The position numbers and the translations under genes were made by a program. A stretch of 64,000 nt of DNA from an uncultured Clostridia bacterium (lineage in GTDB: Bacteria; Bacillota; Clostridia; Christensenellales; Pumilibacteraceae): NCBI GenBank assembly GCA_934270565.1, contig CAKQPR010000006.1:31836-95835 (forward strand), read 5' to 3'. Shown piece after piece: positions 52,834 through 61,836 of this stretch. Numbering within the stretch: position 1 is the first letter of the stretch; every line of letters begins with the position of its first letter. Below the pieces are notes generated by a model, which was not told the origin of the DNA, searched no databases, and was given only the letters and a program-made list of their open reading frames with translations.

Positions 52834-54129
52834 TCAGATTTTTACCTTGATTTCGCGGCTAAGCGACTTGTACATACGGGCGGGAACGGTAACGGTTTTG
52901 CCGTTTGCCGAGACTTCGAGGTCGTAATCGCCGTAAAACGCTTTGAACGCCTCGCCCGATTTCGCGGTGAGTTCGGTGTGCCATTCCTCGGTGATAAGCT
53001 TGCGAAGGCGCTTGTACGCGGGTTTTTCGGACATATCGAAGCGCAAAAGTCCGCCGTAGTAATAGTTTTCGCCGTCGGTCATATTCCCGGGAGTGGTAAA
53101 CGCCGCATAGCCGTCGGCGAGGTTCCAGTAAATGATTTTCTCGGTCTTTTCGTGCGAGAACCAGACCTTATACAGCTTTTCGATGATATCCGCCTGAAGC
53201 TGTTCGTCCTCGGGCTCGTTGGAGAACGCGGGAACGGTGATTTCGGTGATTTCGATGGGCTTGTTGAAGTACGAGAAGCGGTCCATTATCGCGTAAAGCT
53301 GATCGAGGTTGTAGTATCTTCTGGTCGCGTTGAAGTAATGCTCCTTGCGGAAGAACATATGATACTGCATACCGATCGCGTCCACGCGCGCGCCTTTGAG
53401 GATCGCGTTTTCCACTTCCGTGTAGTACCAGTTGGCGGGCGAAGCGGGCTGATCCCAGAATCCGCACCAGTCGTTGATGCCGAGCTTATTCGCGGGGAAA
53501 TACTTCTCGGCGGTCTTGAAGCACCACTCCACGAAGTCCGGTTCGAAGTAGAACGGACTGCCTTCGTTCCAAGCGAGCTCGTTGGTTACTTCGATGGTCG
53601 GAATACGGTTTGCGTAACGTTCGCTTATTTCGCGCATACGGCGCTCGAGGTAAAATTTGATTTCGTCGGGCGTTTTGCTTTTGATCCACTCGGGGAAGAA
53701 GTGATCGTAGCAAAGCGCGTGCTCGCGCGGCTCGATACCGTTCTTCTCGCACCATTCCACGCAAAGATCTGCGGGCGGGCGGCGGTAAATCTTCTCCGAA
53801 TCCTTGTCGTAACGCGTTTTGCCTTCCTCGGGCTCGGTCGCGTCCCAGTAGAAAGGCACGGTGAGCACGTTGAAAAACGCTTTGAGTTTTTCCTTGTACA
53901 CCTCGTTCTTTTCCTTGCTGTCCGGAATTTCGTCCAGCATAAACATATTGCAACCGAATCTGAATTCGTGCGATTTCTGCTTTACCTTTACGGTCGCTTC
54001 CACGGGTTTTCCCTCGCCGTCCGTAACCGTGACTTTGAAGTAGCCCTTGCGGTTGCGCTCGATACCTTCGTTTATGCGCGCTTCGGCGGCGGGCGAAGAT
54101 ACTATAAGTTCGTCAAAAGTCTTATCCAT
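52834..54129 (-). CDS. GH10-family glycoside hydrolase, cytoplasmic
   Basis: 431-residue xylanase-type enzyme. Acid/base Glu184 in IEVTNELAWNE and nucleophile Glu296 in PIEITEITVP match the two GH10 catalytic motifs; the substrate-site strand VPFYWDATEPEEG (about 91-103) also fits. An N-terminal beta domain (about 28-60, YFKVTVTDGEGKPVEATVKV) precedes the barrel and about 50 residues after it form a small C-terminal strand region. There is no signal peptide, so it should act inside the cell on imported xylo-oligosaccharides. Ribosome site GGAGGAATAAAA. Divergent from an AraC gene that may regulate it. Confidence 0.9.
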   Translation of the reverse strand: MDKTFDELIVSSPAAEARINEGIERNRKGYFKVTVTDGEGKPVEATVKVKQKSHEFRFGCNMFMLDEIPDSKEKNEVYKEKLKAFFNVLTVPFYWDATEPEEGKTRYDKDSEKIYRRPPADLCVEWCEKNGIEPREHALCYDHFFPEWIKSKTPDEIKFYLERRMREISERYANRIPTIEVTNELAWNEGSPFYFEPDFVEWCFKTAEKYFPANKLGINDWCGFWDQPASPANWYYTEVENAILKGARVDAIGMQYHMFFRKEHYFNATRRYYNLDQLYAIMDRFSYFNKPIEITEITVPAFSNEPEDEQLQADIIEKLYKVWFSHEKTEKIIYWNLADGYAAFTTPGNMTDGENYYYGGLLRFDMSEKPAYKRLRKLITEEWHTELTAKSGEAFKAFYGDYDLEVSANGKTVTVPARMYKSLSREIKVKI

Positions 54130-54157
54130 TTTTATTCCTCCGTTGATAAGTAACTTT

Positions 54158-54163
54158 ATTATA
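54158..54163 (-). promoter_or_regulatory. Extended -10 promoter of the GH10 gene
   Basis: TATAAT on the minus strand with TGA directly before it; the -35 region is poor. The upstream CGTCGGAGTG matches the same position in the glycan operon promoter at 18749-18778. Confidence 0.6.
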
Positions 54164-54209
54164 TCACTCCGACGCCCTGAAATTCTACCTTTTTACCGCA
54201 ACGAAAGGT

Positions 54210-54238
54210 TTGATTTTCGTAAGCAAACGTGGTATAAT
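54210..54238 (+). promoter_or_regulatory. Promoter of the third AraC gene
   Basis: TTGATT (54210-54215), 17 bp, TATAAT (54233-54238) with TGG extended -10. Confidence 0.78.
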
Positions 54239-54314
54239 AAACAAAGGAGCGTTTCCTGTTTCCGCAAACGGCGAAACGGAACGCGCAACTAAAAGAAAAA
54301 ACACGGAGAAAGGT

Positions 54315-55055
54315 ATGTTTTTCGAATCGGACGATTTAATAGCGGTATACCGCACGACTCTTGCATTCGATCAGACGGACGTAAACACTCGGGTGAAGGC
54401 GCGCGGCGAATACGCGCTTTCGTTCAGATTCCGCTCGGAAAACGCGGTTCTGAGCCGAAACGGCAAGGATTTTGAGGTGAAAACGGGCGATCTCGCGTTC
54501 GTTCCGACCGTAAGTTACGTCCGCACGGCAAAGATCGACGATCTCGCGGCGATACACTTTACGCTCGTAAACGCGAGCTTCGGCGAAATCGAGACTTTCA
54601 CGCCGGAAAATCCCGAGCGGTTCGCGGAGCTTTTCCGCAAGGCGCTTTCCGCCCCGTCCGACCGCTACCTTTGCCAGTCGGTTTTATACGAAATTCTCGC
54701 GCTTATCCGCAAAGAAAAGGGGTGTTTTTCGTGCGGCGCGGAAGCGAAAAAAATAATGCCCGCCACCGAAAAACTTCGACGGGGCGAGGATCTCGGATCG
54801 ATTTCGGTCGCGTCTCTTTCGGCGGACTGCGGACTTAGCGAAACAGCGTTCCGTCAGGCTTTCGAAAAGACGACGGGAAAATCGCCTTCGGCCGCGATAA
54901 CCGAGCTCAAAGTGAGCCGCGCCGTGGAAATGATCCGCGCGGGCGGGTACAAACTCGAGGAAGTCGCGGAAAAGGTCGGATACTGCGATTCGAAGTATTT
55001 GTCTTGTGTGATAAAACGTATCACGGGTATTTCACCTCGAGGGTGGGCTAAATAA
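54315..55055 (+). CDS. AraC-family transcriptional regulator
   Basis: 246 residues. Cupin-like sensor domain (about 1-110), then an AraC double helix-turn-helix from about residue 155 (VASLSADCGLSETAFRQAFE; LEEVAEKVGYCDSKYLSCVI). The ATG at 54315 sits behind GGAGAAAGGT, downstream of the promoter at 54210. Divergent from the GH10 gene and followed within 2 bp by the promoter of the hydrolase gene, so both neighbours are candidate targets. Confidence 0.9.
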   Translation: MFFESDDLIAVYRTTLAFDQTDVNTRVKARGEYALSFRFRSENAVLSRNGKDFEVKTGDLAFVPTVSYVRTAKIDDLAAIHFTLVNASFGEIETFTPENPERFAELFRKALSAPSDRYLCQSVLYEILALIRKEKGCFSCGAEAKKIMPATEKLRRGEDLGSISVASLSADCGLSETAFRQAFEKTTGKSPSAAITELKVSRAVEMIRAGGYKLEEVAEKVGYCDSKYLSCVIKRITGISPRGWAK

Positions 55056-55056
55056 C

Positions 55057-55085
55057 TTGACAAAAACGCGGTAAAAAGCTACAAT
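55057..55085 (+). promoter_or_regulatory. Promoter of the alpha/beta-hydrolase gene
   Basis: TTGACA (55057-55062), 17 bp, TACAAT (55080-55085), beginning 2 bp after the AraC stop codon. Leader of about 85 nt with a CCCCGA/TCGGGG hairpin near 55102-55117. Confidence 0.8.
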
Positions 55086-55177
55086 AAATCATACGACAAC
55101 CCCCGAAAACTCGGGGAAAAGTCGAAAAAACGCGGCAAAAACGCTTTTTTGTCGGATTTGCCGCCGAGGTCGGTATA

Positions 55178-56785
55178 ATGGAACTCGTAACCGCGCATCA
55201 GCTGTGGCGGGACTACGATCCGTATGCGCTCCCGCTCGACGAAACGATAATCGCTTCGGAAGAAAAGGACGGATACGGAACGGAGGACGTATACTTCAAC
55301 GGAGTAGCGACGACGGACGGTCGGTCGCGCATTTTCGCGCGCCGTTATATTCCCTCATCCCCTGCGGTCGCGGGCGTGGTTCTCTCGTCCGAAGCCGATT
55401 CCGAGGTGTACGCGAAACTTCTGGTCGCGCGCGGCTACGAAGTGCTCGACGTGGACTTCGCGGGAAGGCGCGAGGGCAGAATAACGACGATATATCCGCG
55501 CTCGATGGAATACGCGAATCTGTATTCGCCCGCTTCCAACTTCGCTCGGCTCCCAGACCGCCCCGAAAAAAGCGCGCATTACGCTTATGCATGCGATCTT
55601 CTGCGCGGGTTCGTTTACCTCGAAAGCAAGAAGATCGAAAAAATAGGTTTCTTCGGCGTTCGCAAGGGCGCGTTCGCGGTGTACAAAGCCGCGTTCGTCA
55701 TGCCAAAAGCCAAATTCGCGATCGCTTTATACAATTCGACGTATATTCCGACGCTCGACCTGAGCGGATCGGACGAAACGGTATGGGGCGCAAGTCTCGA
55801 CAACGGCGGGTATGCTTCGCACCTCACCGTGCCTACCTACGCCGTAATCGGTTCGAACGATCCCGACGACGCGCTCGGCGCGGTAAGCAGACTGCACGAA
55901 GCGAGCAGCGATTCGGTATACATGCACATCGACGCGCACCGTTCGCTGTCGCTTGACGCGGACGCGCGGGAAAGCGTGTTTTCGTTCATGGATTTCTGCG
56001 TGCGCGAATATAATTATATCCCCGCCACTCCCCTTCTCACCGCCAAGGCGAGCGAGCGCAAACTCTATTACGAAGTCAAGGTCGATCACCCCGAATGGGT
56101 GCGCGAAGTCAATCTTTATTACAGCTACGGCGAGGAAAAAGGCGAATACCGCAACTGGATCCGTCTGCCGCTCGAGAGGGTTTCGGAAAGCGAATACCTC
56201 GTGCGCGCCGAAGTCTATCGGGCGGGCGATCCGATACTCGGGTTCGTGAACGTTTCCTACGCCGACGGGCGCGTGTTCTCGAGCGACCTTGCCGAGCGGA
56301 TTCCGCGAGCTATGGGCGTAGACGCGAGCGAAATCACGAAAACGCGGCTGATCTACGACGTGGACGCGGGCGCGGACGGCTGGATCGCAGGCGACGACAG
56401 AACGGGCGGCGGGCTTCAGCCCGAACTTCTGATCGAGAAGTGCGCGAGCGGCATCGAGGGCGTAAGATCGAATACGAACGTGATTTCCACGCTTTCGATC
56501 GGCGACGTGCACACGCGCGGCGAACGCGACGGAGCTTTGCAGGCGCTTATCTACTCGCCCGAATATCAGACGCTCGATATCGAAGTGACCTGCCACGACG
56601 AAACGGGCTACAAGAGTTACTTTACTTCTTTCCCCGTATCCTCTTTCGGCGAATGGTCGAAACTCACTCTGTCGGCGGGTATGCTCCGCTCGGAAGAAGG
56701 CTTTATGACCGGCTGGGACAAAGCCGTGCGGCTGAAAATCACGAGCGAATCGCCGCTGTACGTCAATACTTTGCTTTGGATATAG
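55178..56785 (+). CDS. Alpha/beta-hydrolase-fold protein lacking the nucleophile serine
   Basis: 535 residues. Residues about 50-280 follow an alpha/beta-hydrolase pattern of the acyl/acetyl-esterase kind (VAGVVLSSEADSEVYAKLLV, then GYEVLDVDFAGRREG). A predicted nucleophile elbow, KIGFFGVRKGAFAVYKAA, reads G-V-R-K-G, with Arg162 where the catalytic Ser belongs. PTYAVIGSNDPDDALGA and HIDAHRSLS resemble the acid and His loops. A C-terminal beta-sandwich half (about 290-535, YYEVKVDHPEWVREVNLYYS) may bind carbohydrate. No signal peptide. Ribosome site GAGGT 7 nt before the ATG. Probably a non-catalytic or re-purposed esterase relative in a xylan-related region. Confidence 0.72.
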   Translation: MELVTAHQLWRDYDPYALPLDETIIASEEKDGYGTEDVYFNGVATTDGRSRIFARRYIPSSPAVAGVVLSSEADSEVYAKLLVARGYEVLDVDFAGRREGRITTIYPRSMEYANLYSPASNFARLPDRPEKSAHYAYACDLLRGFVYLESKKIEKIGFFGVRKGAFAVYKAAFVMPKAKFAIALYNSTYIPTLDLSGSDETVWGASLDNGGYASHLTVPTYAVIGSNDPDDALGAVSRLHEASSDSVYMHIDAHRSLSLDADARESVFSFMDFCVREYNYIPATPLLTAKASERKLYYEVKVDHPEWVREVNLYYSYGEEKGEYRNWIRLPLERVSESEYLVRAEVYRAGDPILGFVNVSYADGRVFSSDLAERIPRAMGVDASEITKTRLIYDVDAGADGWIAGDDRTGGGLQPELLIEKCASGIEGVRSNTNVISTLSIGDVHTRGERDGALQALIYSPEYQTLDIEVTCHDETGYKSYFTSFPVSSFGEWSKLTLSAGMLRSEEGFMTGWDKAVRLKITSESPLYVNTLLWI

Positions 56786-56847
56786 ATTCGTAAACGCCCG
56801 AACCGCCGTAAAAACGCGGGCGCGGCAATCAGGAGGGTTGCGGTAGA

Positions 56848-57558
56848 TTGAACGAACATCTGCTCGAAACAAATTACCTCGACCGTAAATTCGCTTGGTC
56901 AGAGAAAATCACGTCGGTAGCGACGAATATTCTGCTCGTCATACTCGCGCTTATTCTCGGCATTTATGTTTTTTTCCGCCCCTTCACCGTTTCGGGGCAG
57001 TCGATGCAACCCACGCTTAAAGGCGAAAAAGACGATCACGACGTCGTAATGGTCGCGCGGATCACGCTCGGCTACAATCGCGGCGATATTGTGGTAATCG
57101 ACCGCGGCGACGATATTCCCGCCACCGAAAGCCGTTATATCGTAAAGCGCGTTATCGGGCTCGGCGGAGACAGTCTCGCGTTTATCCGCGAGGAAACGGA
57201 CGGGGAGCGCAGAATTTCGCTGTATATCGACAAGCGCGACGGCAAAGGTTTCGTAAGGCAGAACGAGGACTATATAAAGAATTCGATGCTGCTCGACTCC
57301 TCGGATCTGTTCACCGTCGTGAAAGTAGGCAACGGTGTTTCGGATCTCGAAAAAGTCGCGTACAAGGTGCCGGACGGTTGTCTGTTCGTTATGGGCGACA
57401 ACCGCGACAACAGTTGGGATTCGCGGCACTGGGGAGCGTTCAGGCGCTCGCAAAGCTGCGGAAAATCGTTCTTTACGTTCTCGGACAGCGGCTTCCTCGG
57501 CGCGATATTCAACGCTCTGTTCGGCGCTTCGGATCTATTCAACACTCACGACAAATAA
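56848..57558 (+). CDS. lepB: Signal peptidase I
   Basis: Membrane serine protease that removes signal peptides of secreted proteins. 236 residues, with one N-terminal transmembrane helix (ILLVILALILGIYVFF). Catalytic Ser52 is in SGQSMQPTL, the general base Lys100 in YIVKRVIGLGGD, and the box MGDNRDNSWDSRHWG is present. It starts at TTG, 10 nt after AGGAGGG. An insert of about 40 residues after the lysine box (EETDGERRISLYIDKRDGKG) makes it somewhat longer than minimal forms. Confidence 0.93.
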   Translation: MNEHLLETNYLDRKFAWSEKITSVATNILLVILALILGIYVFFRPFTVSGQSMQPTLKGEKDDHDVVMVARITLGYNRGDIVVIDRGDDIPATESRYIVKRVIGLGGDSLAFIREETDGERRISLYIDKRDGKGFVRQNEDYIKNSMLLDSSDLFTVVKVGNGVSDLEKVAYKVPDGCLFVMGDNRDNSWDSRHWGAFRRSQSCGKSFFTFSDSGFLGAIFNALFGASDLFNTHDK

Positions 57559-57666
57559 TACGGACGCTGCAAATCTCAAAAACCTCAAATCGTTAAATCC
57601 CCGCAAACGGCGGGTAAAGATACGATCTGACAAAAACTACTAAACCAAAAGAAAGGAGCAAAAATC

Positions 57667-58521
57667 ATGATCCATATCACTTCGGACTCGACAACAGATC
57701 TCGGCGAGCTTTACGAAAAGCGCGGCATCAAAACGTTGCCGCTTGCCGTGGTTCTCGGTAAGGACACCTACGAGGACGGCGTAACCGTTCACCCGAGCGA
57801 CATTTACGATTTCGTGGCGAAAAACAAGGTTCTGCCCAAAACGGCGGCGCGCTCGGTGGAAGAACACCGCGAATTTTTCGCTTCGATCCTGAAATCGGAA
57901 GAAGATTCGATCGTTCACTTCACGATTTCGAGCAAGCTTTCCGTGACGTACCAGAACGCGGTCGCGGCGGCGAAAGAATTCAAAAACGTGTACGTTGTCG
58001 ATACGTACTCGCTCTCCTCGGGCGGCGGACTGCTCACTCTTTACGCGTGCGATCTGCGCGACGAAGGCAAATACTCCGCGAAGGAAATTTACGAAAAGTG
58101 CCTCGCGCGCGTGCCGTTCGTCGAAGCTTCGTTCTTTGTGGATACAATGGACTACCTCTATAAGGGAGGCAGATGCTCAGGTCTTGCGTCCTTCTTCGCT
58201 ACCGCGCTCAAGCTTAAACCGTCGCTCGTGCTCGTTGACGGCAAAATCGCCGTCGGCAAAAAGTACCGCGGCAACCCGCTTACATTCGCGTCGAAGTACG
58301 TCGATAACATTTTCGAAATGTTCCCTAATCCCGACACTACGCGTATTTTCATAACGCATACCTCCGCTTCGCCAGAGGTCGTCGCCGAAATCCGCGCCGA
58401 AATCGAGAAGCATTTCAAATTCGGCGAAATAATCGAAACAATCGCGTCTTGCACCGTCACGAGCCATTGCGGCAAAGGTACTATCGGTATCCTCTATATC
58501 AACGACGGGCAGAAAAAATAA
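57667..58521 (+). CDS. DegV family fatty-acid-binding protein
   Basis: 284-residue DegV/FakB-type lipid-binding protein. Canonical ITSDSTTDL start, LPKTAARSVEEHREFF, HFTISSKLSVTYQNA, VVDTYSLSSGGGLLTLYACD, YLYKGGRCSG and the closing SHCGKGTIGILYI. Ribosome site AAAGGAG. It lies 108 bp after lepB on the same strand and could share its transcript. Closer to the family consensus than the copy at 36227. Confidence 0.94.
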   Translation: MIHITSDSTTDLGELYEKRGIKTLPLAVVLGKDTYEDGVTVHPSDIYDFVAKNKVLPKTAARSVEEHREFFASILKSEEDSIVHFTISSKLSVTYQNAVAAAKEFKNVYVVDTYSLSSGGGLLTLYACDLRDEGKYSAKEIYEKCLARVPFVEASFFVDTMDYLYKGGRCSGLASFFATALKLKPSLVLVDGKIAVGKKYRGNPLTFASKYVDNIFEMFPNPDTTRIFITHTSASPEVVAEIRAEIEKHFKFGEIIETIASCTVTSHCGKGTIGILYINDGQKK

Positions 58522-59241
58522 GCGCTACCGCACGCGCTGCCGCTATGGGGTCGCTGCCGCTATGGCTTACTTTGGAAATAGTAACAAAACGGCGAGCCGC
58601 CGTAGGCAAGTCGGCGCTGCCGCTATGGCTTACTTTGGAAATAGTAACAAACATTTTCTTTAAGAAAGAAAATAAAATGTATTTTACTTTTTTCAAGCGG
58701 AGAAAAAAGTAACAAAAAAGCCGCCGGCAGGGAACCCCTGTGGTAAGTATTTGGGTAATGCATATAACGAACTAATGTAAAAAACGAGACCCCTATACTC
58801 GCCCGCGGTGGCTCACCGCCTTGCGACTGTGTCCCAGACCCCGCAACGCTTTAAAGGTCGAAAAAGGTTGTAGCAGTGTGGCAATCGGGTAACTTCCGCA
58901 AGGGATTTCTCCGCTTCGTTCGGGTTTCACCCTCGCTTCGGTCGAAATGACATTAAATAGCGGCAAATTTAACGATTGATAGAGCGTGGTAGGGGCGGAC
59001 GCCCTCGCCCGCCCGCCAACCAAAACGTACACGATGTCATTTCGAGCGTCAGTCGAGAAATCCCCTGCATTAGAAATGGAAACAATCGAACATGAACCCC
59101 CAAACACTCGCCTGCGGCGGCTCGCCGCCTCGCGGGAGCGAATTCAATTGCCACGGAACGGTACACCCCAAAACACCTGCCCGCGCGGGCTCCGCGCCCT
59201 GCGGTGGCTCACCGCACCAACAACCCTACAAAAGGAAAACA
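58522..59241. repeat. Intergenic repeat cluster
   Basis: About 720 bp: R5 (58590-58615) and an inverted R6 composite (58616-58862), R2 (58900-58955), R4 (58985-59020), R2 (59035-59075), R5-like with the GAGGCGGCTCGCC type pieces (59105-59215). The 50-codon N-terminal extension of the rsmG frame is encoded here and rejected. Confidence 0.7.
58616..58862 (-). repeat. R6 composite repeat, inverted
   Basis: Reverse complement of the block order at 27049-27299, including CAAAAAAGCCGCCGGCAGGG and ATATAACGAACTAATGTA. Confidence 0.65.
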
Positions 59242-59934
59242 ATGTCCGAGTTTTACGAAAAAATCAAATCGGTTTCGAACGACGCGGTCGCGGCAAACGC
59301 GGTCGAAAAATTCGAACGTTACTACGCTCTTCTGGTCGAATGGAACGAGCGTTTTAATCTTACGGCGATAACCGAAAAAAACGACGTTTTCGTCAAGCAT
59401 TTTCTGGACTCGATATCGGCGGCGCCGCTTATTCCGCAAAACGCGAGAGTGCTCGACATAGGCGCGGGCGCGGGTTTTCCGTCGTTGCCGCTGAAAATCG
59501 CGCGCGACGATCTGTCGGTGACGTGCGTTGACAGCGTAAACAAGAAAGTCACTTTCCTCGGCACGGTTATCGACGAACTCGGACTGAAAAACGCTCGGGC
59601 GATACATTCCCGCGCCGAAGACCTGCCGAAAACCGGTTATGACGTAGTCGTTTCGCGGGCAGTCGCAAGTCTGAACGTTCTGTGCGAATACTGCCTGCCG
59701 TTCGTTAAAATCGGCGGCGCGCTGATCGCTTATAAGTCCGAAAAAACGGACGAAGAGCTTGCCGCCGCAACGAACGCGATTAAGATCTTAGGCGGAAAAG
59801 TGAAAGAAATACGCGACGTTTCGGACTTCGTGGGCGGCGAAACAACGAGAAAACTTATCGTAATCGAAAAAATCGCCCCCACCCCGCCGAAATATCCGCG
59901 CGGCAAGAATCTACCCAGATTAAAACCGCTGTAA
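59242..59934 (+). CDS. rsmG: 16S rRNA (guanine527-N7)-methyltransferase
   Basis: Methylates G527 of 16S rRNA with S-adenosylmethionine. 230 residues from the ATG behind AAAGGAAAACA. Family features: YYALLVEWNERFNLTAIT, the SAM loop VLDIGAGAGFPSLPLKI (about 70-86), VVVSRAVASLNVL and the basic C-terminus PPKYPRGKNLPRLKPL. A longer open frame is repeat-derived. Flanked on both sides by repeats and separate from any gidA/mnmG partner. Confidence 0.94.
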   Translation: MSEFYEKIKSVSNDAVAANAVEKFERYYALLVEWNERFNLTAITEKNDVFVKHFLDSISAAPLIPQNARVLDIGAGAGFPSLPLKIARDDLSVTCVDSVNKKVTFLGTVIDELGLKNARAIHSRAEDLPKTGYDVVVSRAVASLNVLCEYCLPFVKIGGALIAYKSEKTDEELAAATNAIKILGGKVKEIRDVSDFVGGETTRKLIVIEKIAPTPPKYPRGKNLPRLKPL

Positions 59935-60661
59935 CGGCGAGCCGCCGTAGGCAAGTCATCGCTGCCGCTATGGCTTACTTTGGAAATAGTAACAAATATC
60001 TTCTTTTAGAAAGAAAGGGAACAGAATTCATACTTTTTTCAGGCGGAGAAAAAAGTATGCAAAAAAGCCGCCGGCAGGGAACCCCTGTGGCAAGTATTAG
60101 GGTATTGCATATAACGAACAAAACGTAAAGAACGAAACCTATATACTCGCCCGCGGTGGCTCACCGCCTTGCGGCTGTGTCCCAGCCCCCGCAACGCTTT
60201 AAAGGTCGAAAAGGGTTGTGAAAGAGGCGTTATCGGGTGACTTCCGTAACGTTTGTTAAAACCGTGGTAGGGGCGGACGCCCTCGTCCGCCCGCAAAGGT
60301 CGAAAACAACATAACAGTATCGTTGTCGGGTGACTTCCGCAAGGTTGCGGTATATCGCTTTTGATAACGTACCCTGCTTCGGTAGGGCGGGACGCCCTCG
60401 TCCCGCCGCCAACCAAGCGTACACATTGTCATTTCGAGCGTAGTCGAGAAATCCCCTTCGGCAGAAGCAAAAACAATCGAACACGAATACCCAAATGCTT
60501 GCCCGCGCGGCAAAAACCTGCCAAGACTAAAACCGCTGTAACGGCGAGCCGCCGTTGTCAAGTCGGCTACGCCCGTACTTACTTTCGATAGAACAGGAAG
60601 GGGCGATCCTCGTCCGCCCGCAATCACATATAAAAAGAACAAGTTATTAAAGGAGATATAT
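59935..60661. repeat. Intergenic repeat cluster
   Basis: About 720 bp: R5 (59935-59960), inverted R6 composite (59962-60212), R4 (60265-60295), R4 of the GGGCGGGACGCC form (60382-60410), R2 (60425-60465), R5 (60540-60580) and R4 (60600-60625). The segment CAAGACTAAAACCGCTGTAA at 60522-60541 duplicates the last codons and stop of rsmG (59920-59934) followed by the same repeat boundary. Confidence 0.7.
59962..60212 (-). repeat. R6 composite repeat, inverted
   Basis: Near-perfect reverse complement of the copy at 27049-27299. Confidence 0.68.
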
Positions 60662-61480
60662 ATGTCGTACTTATTAAGATTCCCCGATTTCAAAGCGAAA
60701 GCCGTTACGTTCAGTTACGACGACGGCTCGACAAACGACCGCCGCCTTGTCAGGATCTTCAACGATCACGGCTTGAAAGCGACTTTCAACCTCAATTCGG
60801 GCAGAATTCGCATGGGCGACGAATGGAGCGTTCGCGAGGACGAATTGACCGAGCTTTATCGCGGACACGAAATTGCCGCTCACGGCGTTGAACACCTCGT
60901 CGGCACGCACGTTCCGCCCGAACTCTACCTCAACGATATTCTCGAAGACCGCAAATACTTCGAAGCGATCACCGGTAAAGTCGTCAAAGGCATGGCGTAT
61001 CCGTGCGGCGGATACAACGACGACGTAGTGAATATGGCGCGCTACTGCGGTATCAAGTATTCGAGAACCACCGTTTCCACCGGCAACTTCGCCGTCTGCC
61101 ACGATCGGCTCCGTCTGCCCGCAACCTGTCACCACGACGACCCGAGACTTTTCGAGCTCGCCGATAAATTCCTGCCGTATGTAGCCCGCGATCAAGTCTG
61201 GGACGGCTCGCCGTATCTGTTCTACGTCTGGGGTCACAGCCACGAGTTCGCGAACAAGAATAACTGGGATCGGATAGAAAAATTCGCCGACGTCATTTGC
61301 GGAAAACCGGACGTCTGGTACGCCACCAACGGCGAAATCTTCGATTACGTCGAAGCGTTCGAACGCCTCGAATGGTCGGTTGATCGCTCGACGATATTCA
61401 ACCCGTCGGCAATCGACGTATTCCTGCACCTCGACGGCCGCGACGTTCTCGTTCCCGCCGGCAAAACGTGGAAAAAGTAA
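60662..61480 (+). CDS. Polysaccharide deacetylase family protein
   Basis: 272-residue NodB-homology deacetylase (CE4-like). The metal-binding Asp motif TFSYDDG (about 16-22) and the H-x3-H motif AAHGVEH (about 75-81) are present, as is the later MAYPCGGYNDDV. No signal peptide or membrane segment, so it appears cytoplasmic, unlike peptidoglycan deacetylases. Ribosome site AAAGGAGATATAT. Probably acts on an N- or O-acetylated oligosaccharide. Confidence 0.9.
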   Translation: MSYLLRFPDFKAKAVTFSYDDGSTNDRRLVRIFNDHGLKATFNLNSGRIRMGDEWSVREDELTELYRGHEIAAHGVEHLVGTHVPPELYLNDILEDRKYFEAITGKVVKGMAYPCGGYNDDVVNMARYCGIKYSRTTVSTGNFAVCHDRLRLPATCHHDDPRLFELADKFLPYVARDQVWDGSPYLFYVWGHSHEFANKNNWDRIEKFADVICGKPDVWYATNGEIFDYVEAFERLEWSVDRSTIFNPSAIDVFLHLDGRDVLVPAGKTWKK

Positions 61481-61498
61481 GATAATCGCATACGAAAA

Positions 61499-61522
61499 AA
61501 GTCCGCTTCGACCGCGGGCTTT
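61499..61522 (+). terminator. Terminator of the deacetylase gene
   Basis: AAGTCCGC/GCGGGCTT stem (one G-U pair) with a T-run, 18 bp after the stop codon; overlaps the end of the convergent XRE gene. Confidence 0.65.
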
Positions 61523-61737
61523 TACTTTTTAAATTCTTCTCCGTTAATAAGAAAATCTATCGAAACGTTGAAATAGTTCGAGAGAATTTTGAGCATCTGA
61601 ACGTCCGGACTTCTCTTGCCGTTCTCGTAATGCGACAACGCTTCGCGGCTCATGTTCAGATCCATCGCAACCTTCAGTTGGTTGTAACCTCTCTCTTTTC
61701 GGATCTTTTTTAACCCTTTCAAACCGTTGTCGTTCAT
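61522..61737 (-). CDS. XRE-family transcriptional regulator
   Basis: 71-residue single-domain helix-turn-helix protein (LKKIRKERGYNQLKVAMDLN, then MSREALSHYENGKRSPDVQM) ending with LSNYFNVSIDFLINGEE. Such small Cro/CI-type proteins bind palindromic operators. It is divergent from a small membrane protein and the 99 bp between them carries TGTTACA repeats overlapping a promoter, so it most likely represses both genes. Confidence 0.92.
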   Translation of the reverse strand: MNDNGLKGLKKIRKERGYNQLKVAMDLNMSREALSHYENGKRSPDVQMLKILSNYFNVSIDFLINGEEFKK

Positions 61738-61764
61738 TTATTTTCCTTTTCCGTGCAAAATCGC

Positions 61765-61815
61765 TTGACTATATTGTAACATTTTGTTACAATTAAAATG
61801 TTACAAATTGTTACA
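61765..61815. promoter_or_regulatory. Promoter and TGTTACA operator of the XRE/membrane-protein pair
   Basis: Plus-strand promoter TTGACT (61765-61770), 17 bp, TACAAT (61788-61793). A perfect inverted repeat TTGTAACA-TTT-TGTTACAA (61774-61792) covers the spacer and -10 box. Two further TGTTACA copies (61799-61805 and 61809-61815) lie downstream in direct orientation, spaced 10 bp apart. Confidence 0.8.
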
Positions 61816-61836
61816 TAATATACGGAGGAATGTAAA

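Noticed and set aside
55174..55179. TATAAT overlapping the start codon of the alpha/beta-hydrolase gene as its -10 box
   Set aside because: It would start transcription inside the gene; GAGGT at proper spacing and the consensus promoter at 55057-55085 explain the start better.
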